Shown: one piece after another, positions 19,421 through 20,579 of the stretch | How the letters are laid out: every line of letters begins with the position of its first letter | Numbering within the stretch: the first letter of the stretch is position 1 | Source of the DNA: a virus | Direction: 5' to 3' (one strand) | Length of the DNA: 20,579 bases | IMG/VR virus record: IMGVR_UViG_3300025437_000083 | Location: 1-20,579 of that record | Notes under the pieces: generated by a model | What the model was told of the DNA's origin: nothing | Databases searched by the model: none | What the model saw: the letters and a program-made list of their open reading frames with translations, nothing else | Program-made: the position numbers and the translations under genes

Positions 19421-19582
19421 TCATGCGTTTATGATCTGGGAAAAACGTTGTAAAAATGCACCACTGAGACAAGAAAATTCTGCGCCATCACAGTGCCTAC
19501 GATAGTACACCCAGTCACGGTCAATCCTGACAATTTCATAGGTGCGCATGTCGCGGTCAAACCATTTCGATTCTGGTGTCAT
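19421..19582 (-). CDS. Unknown small phage protein
   Basis: The 53-residue basic and aromatic protein reads TPESKWFDRDMRTYEIVRID, then DWVYYRRHCDGAEFSCLS. No motif is recognised. ATG 19582 is chosen for its AAAGGA site; it overlaps the previous gene by 26 bases. Confidence 0.5.
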   Translation of the reverse strand: MTPESKWFDRDMRTYEIVRIDRDWVYYRRHCDGAEFSCLSGAFLQRFSQIINA

Positions 19583-19805
19583 GTTTTGATTCCTTTTTAG
19601 AACTAAATTCACGCTGGAGATAATAGTTGGCCAGCTTGGCTGAGATCATGGCAGGCAAATCATAATAGGGAGTTTCCAGCAAGAAATTTACATCAATGCC
19701 GCCCCATGTGCCGGTGCGAAGAAATTGCTCTACGGCTTTTCTATGTTCAACATTGGCAGCATTGAAAATCACAGTTGGGCGACGAGTTAGATCCAAACAG
19801 CTCAT
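19557..19805 (-). CDS. Conserved small phage protein of unknown function
   Basis: The 82-residue protein reads PTVIFNAANVEHRKAVEQFL, then RTGTWGGIDVNFLLETPYYD and LPAMISAKLANYYLQREF. The TGTWGxxxVxFxLExPYxDLP pattern is familiar from uncharacterised phage proteins. A GGAAATG site precedes ATG 19805, and promoter 19835-19863 lies directly upstream. Confidence 0.6.
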   Translation of the reverse strand: MSCLDLTRRPTVIFNAANVEHRKAVEQFLRTGTWGGIDVNFLLETPYYDLPAMISAKLANYYLQREFSSKKESKHDTRIEMV

Positions 19806-19834
19806 AACATTTCCAAAAAGTTAGTAATAGTGTT

Positions 19835-19863
19835 ATTGTAACAGAAATCCAGTCAAAGGTCAA
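19835..19863 (-). promoter_or_regulatory. Sigma-70 promoter before the 82-residue gene
   Basis: TTGACC (19863-19858), 17-base spacer, TACAAT (19840-19835), preceded by GG. Spacer lacks the CAAAATGCC motif. Confidence 0.7.
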
Positions 19864-19864
19864 C

Positions 19865-20101
19865 CTAGCGCCAACGCATGCTAAATGCCAGGTAATCTCG
19901 TTCTGAATCAAAATAAAAGATGTATTTGCCAGGAGTGCGTTCCGAACTGGTTTCTACCAGTTGCCAGCGCCATTCATCGTCCATTCCAGCCTTGCACCAT
20001 GCCAAGATATACTCAATTTCGCCAAATGGTTTGGCAATTTCGCAGGCATGTTTGAAACTCACTGCATCACGAAGCCAAGCAACTGGGGGATCTAATAGCA
20101 T
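19865..20101 (-). CDS. Unknown small phage protein
   Basis: The 78-residue protein reads LLDPPVAWLRDAVSFKHACE, then EIEYILAWCKAGMDDEWRWQ and KYIFYFDSERDYLAFSMRWR. It is Trp and Arg rich with alternating strands and helices. No motif is known to me. It follows the GGCT-like gene by two bases, so the two are translated together. Confidence 0.55.
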   Translation of the reverse strand: MLLDPPVAWLRDAVSFKHACEIAKPFGEIEYILAWCKAGMDDEWRWQLVETSSERTPGKYIFYFDSERDYLAFSMRWR

Positions 20102-20103
20102 GT

Positions 20104-20538
20104 TTAAGGTTGGGGGTATTCTTGATCGTAACGGGCGTACACACGCTCAATGGCTGCATCAAACAACTGTTCGGGCAGACGCCATTGATCATAGCTACGG
20201 CCAATATCATTCACATATTGTTCACTGGGATAACCTCCCAAGGGCGGGTTCATTTCGTAAATGAAAAACTGCCGTCCATTTTGAGTCAAGTTACGTTTGC
20301 TGTAGTAGTGCGGAAATCCTTCAAAGTGATCCAATTCTTCTTCACATTTAGGAGTCAAGTTCCACAACACGCCAGCACATTGAGCACCTGCTGTAGGCAC
20401 AACTGTGGCATGTGTGTAAAATTCCAACTGCCAGTTCTGCAATACCATCACACCCAATGGTCGTGAAGCAGGGCATCGTCGTTGCATCACTGCACGATTC
20501 ATGTTGGCGCCATAGGCAAAATAAAGACGATTACGCAA
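20104..20538 (-). CDS. Gamma-glutamylcyclotransferase-like (AIG2/GGCT) protein
   Basis: The 144-residue protein has the GGCT-fold signature: YFAYGANMN (6-14), the substrate loop, and LDHFEGFPHYYSK with E73 in the catalytic Glu position. Family members release 5-oxoproline from gamma-glutamyl compounds, or act on other gamma-glutamyl amines; T4-like phages often encode one and its role is not settled. The start is TTG at 20538, fixed by AAAGGAACA seven bases upstream and by the domain beginning at once. It overlaps the preceding frame by eight bases in the same TTGNGTAA pattern as IF-1. Confidence 0.8.
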   Translation of the reverse strand: MRNRLYFAYGANMNRAVMQRRCPASRPLGVMVLQNWQLEFYTHATVVPTAGAQCAGVLWNLTPKCEEELDHFEGFPHYYSKRNLTQNGRQFFIYEMNPPLGGYPSEQYVNDIGRSYDQWRLPEQLFDAAIERVYARYDQEYPQP

Positions 20539-20579
20539 GATACTGTTCCTTTATGTACTTATCTGCTCGAACAAGGTCT
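20531..20579 (-). CDS. C-terminal end of an upstream gene (partial)
   Basis: A frame enters from the window edge and ends in TAA at 20531 after 15 codons (DLVRADKYIKEQYLA). Its overlap with the GGCT-like TTG start mimics the other gene junctions, which supports it, but it is too short to identify. Confidence 0.35.
   Translation of the reverse strand, partial: DLVRADKYIKEQYLA

Noticed and set aside
1-20579. Transfer RNA, ribosomal RNA or insertion sequence
   Set aside because: No cloverleaf with a CCA end, rRNA stretch, transposase or terminal repeat pair was seen by eye; a tRNA or covariance search was not possible.

Overview
The window looks like part of the genome of a tailed, T4-like (myovirus-type) phage of a proteobacterium. 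About 45 genes all lie on the minus strand, packed end to end with ATGA, TAATG and TTG/GTG overlaps, and no host-type operons or ribosomal or transfer RNA genes are visible. The clues to a phage are a repeat-rich tail-fibre-type protein with the N-terminal pattern common in marine and freshwater T4-like phages, a SleB-type lysozyme next to a small three-helix membrane protein, an Hc1-like small basic protein, GIY-YIG nucleases, a ParB-like protein, a stand-alone gamma-glutamylcyclotransferase-like protein and many small unassigned early-type genes. The ErpA homologue reads most like betaproteobacterial ErpA from memory, so a freshwater betaproteobacterial host is a reasonable guess, not a demonstrated one.

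Transcription runs from high to low coordinates. Region 20579-10227 is early-like: short genes, each with a good Shine-Dalgarno, punctuated by repeated near-consensus sigma-70 promoters (TTGACM-N17-TATAAT) whose spacers share a near-palindrome close to CAAAATGCCCATTTTG. It holds a GGCT-like protein, a ParB-like/GIY-YIG-like/DNA methyltransferase overlapping trio, a small secreted Lys/Ala-rich protein, a GT9-like glycosyltransferase, a rubrerythrin-rubredoxin pair, a GIY-YIG nuclease, many small unknowns and several tiny membrane proteins.

Region 10226-4264 has a single-gene unit framed by a promoter and terminator, then a TauD-type dioxygenase coupled to an SGNH-like protein, small unknowns, an Hc1-like protein, structural-type unknowns and a lysis pair (signal-anchor SleB lysozyme plus holin-like protein). 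Region 4207-1 starts at a perfect consensus promoter and runs through two unknowns, a phage-encoded translation initiation factor IF-1, a second SGNH-like protein, an Fe/Mn superoxide dismutase, an ErpA-type Fe-S carrier and the tail-fibre-type protein, which runs off the window.

The most notable content is a dispersed set of host-takeover or stress genes: IF-1 for translation, SOD plus rubrerythrin plus a separate rubredoxin for oxygen and peroxide stress, and ErpA for iron-sulfur supply. This sits with an unusually uniform set of promoter cassettes that may share one operator-like spacer.
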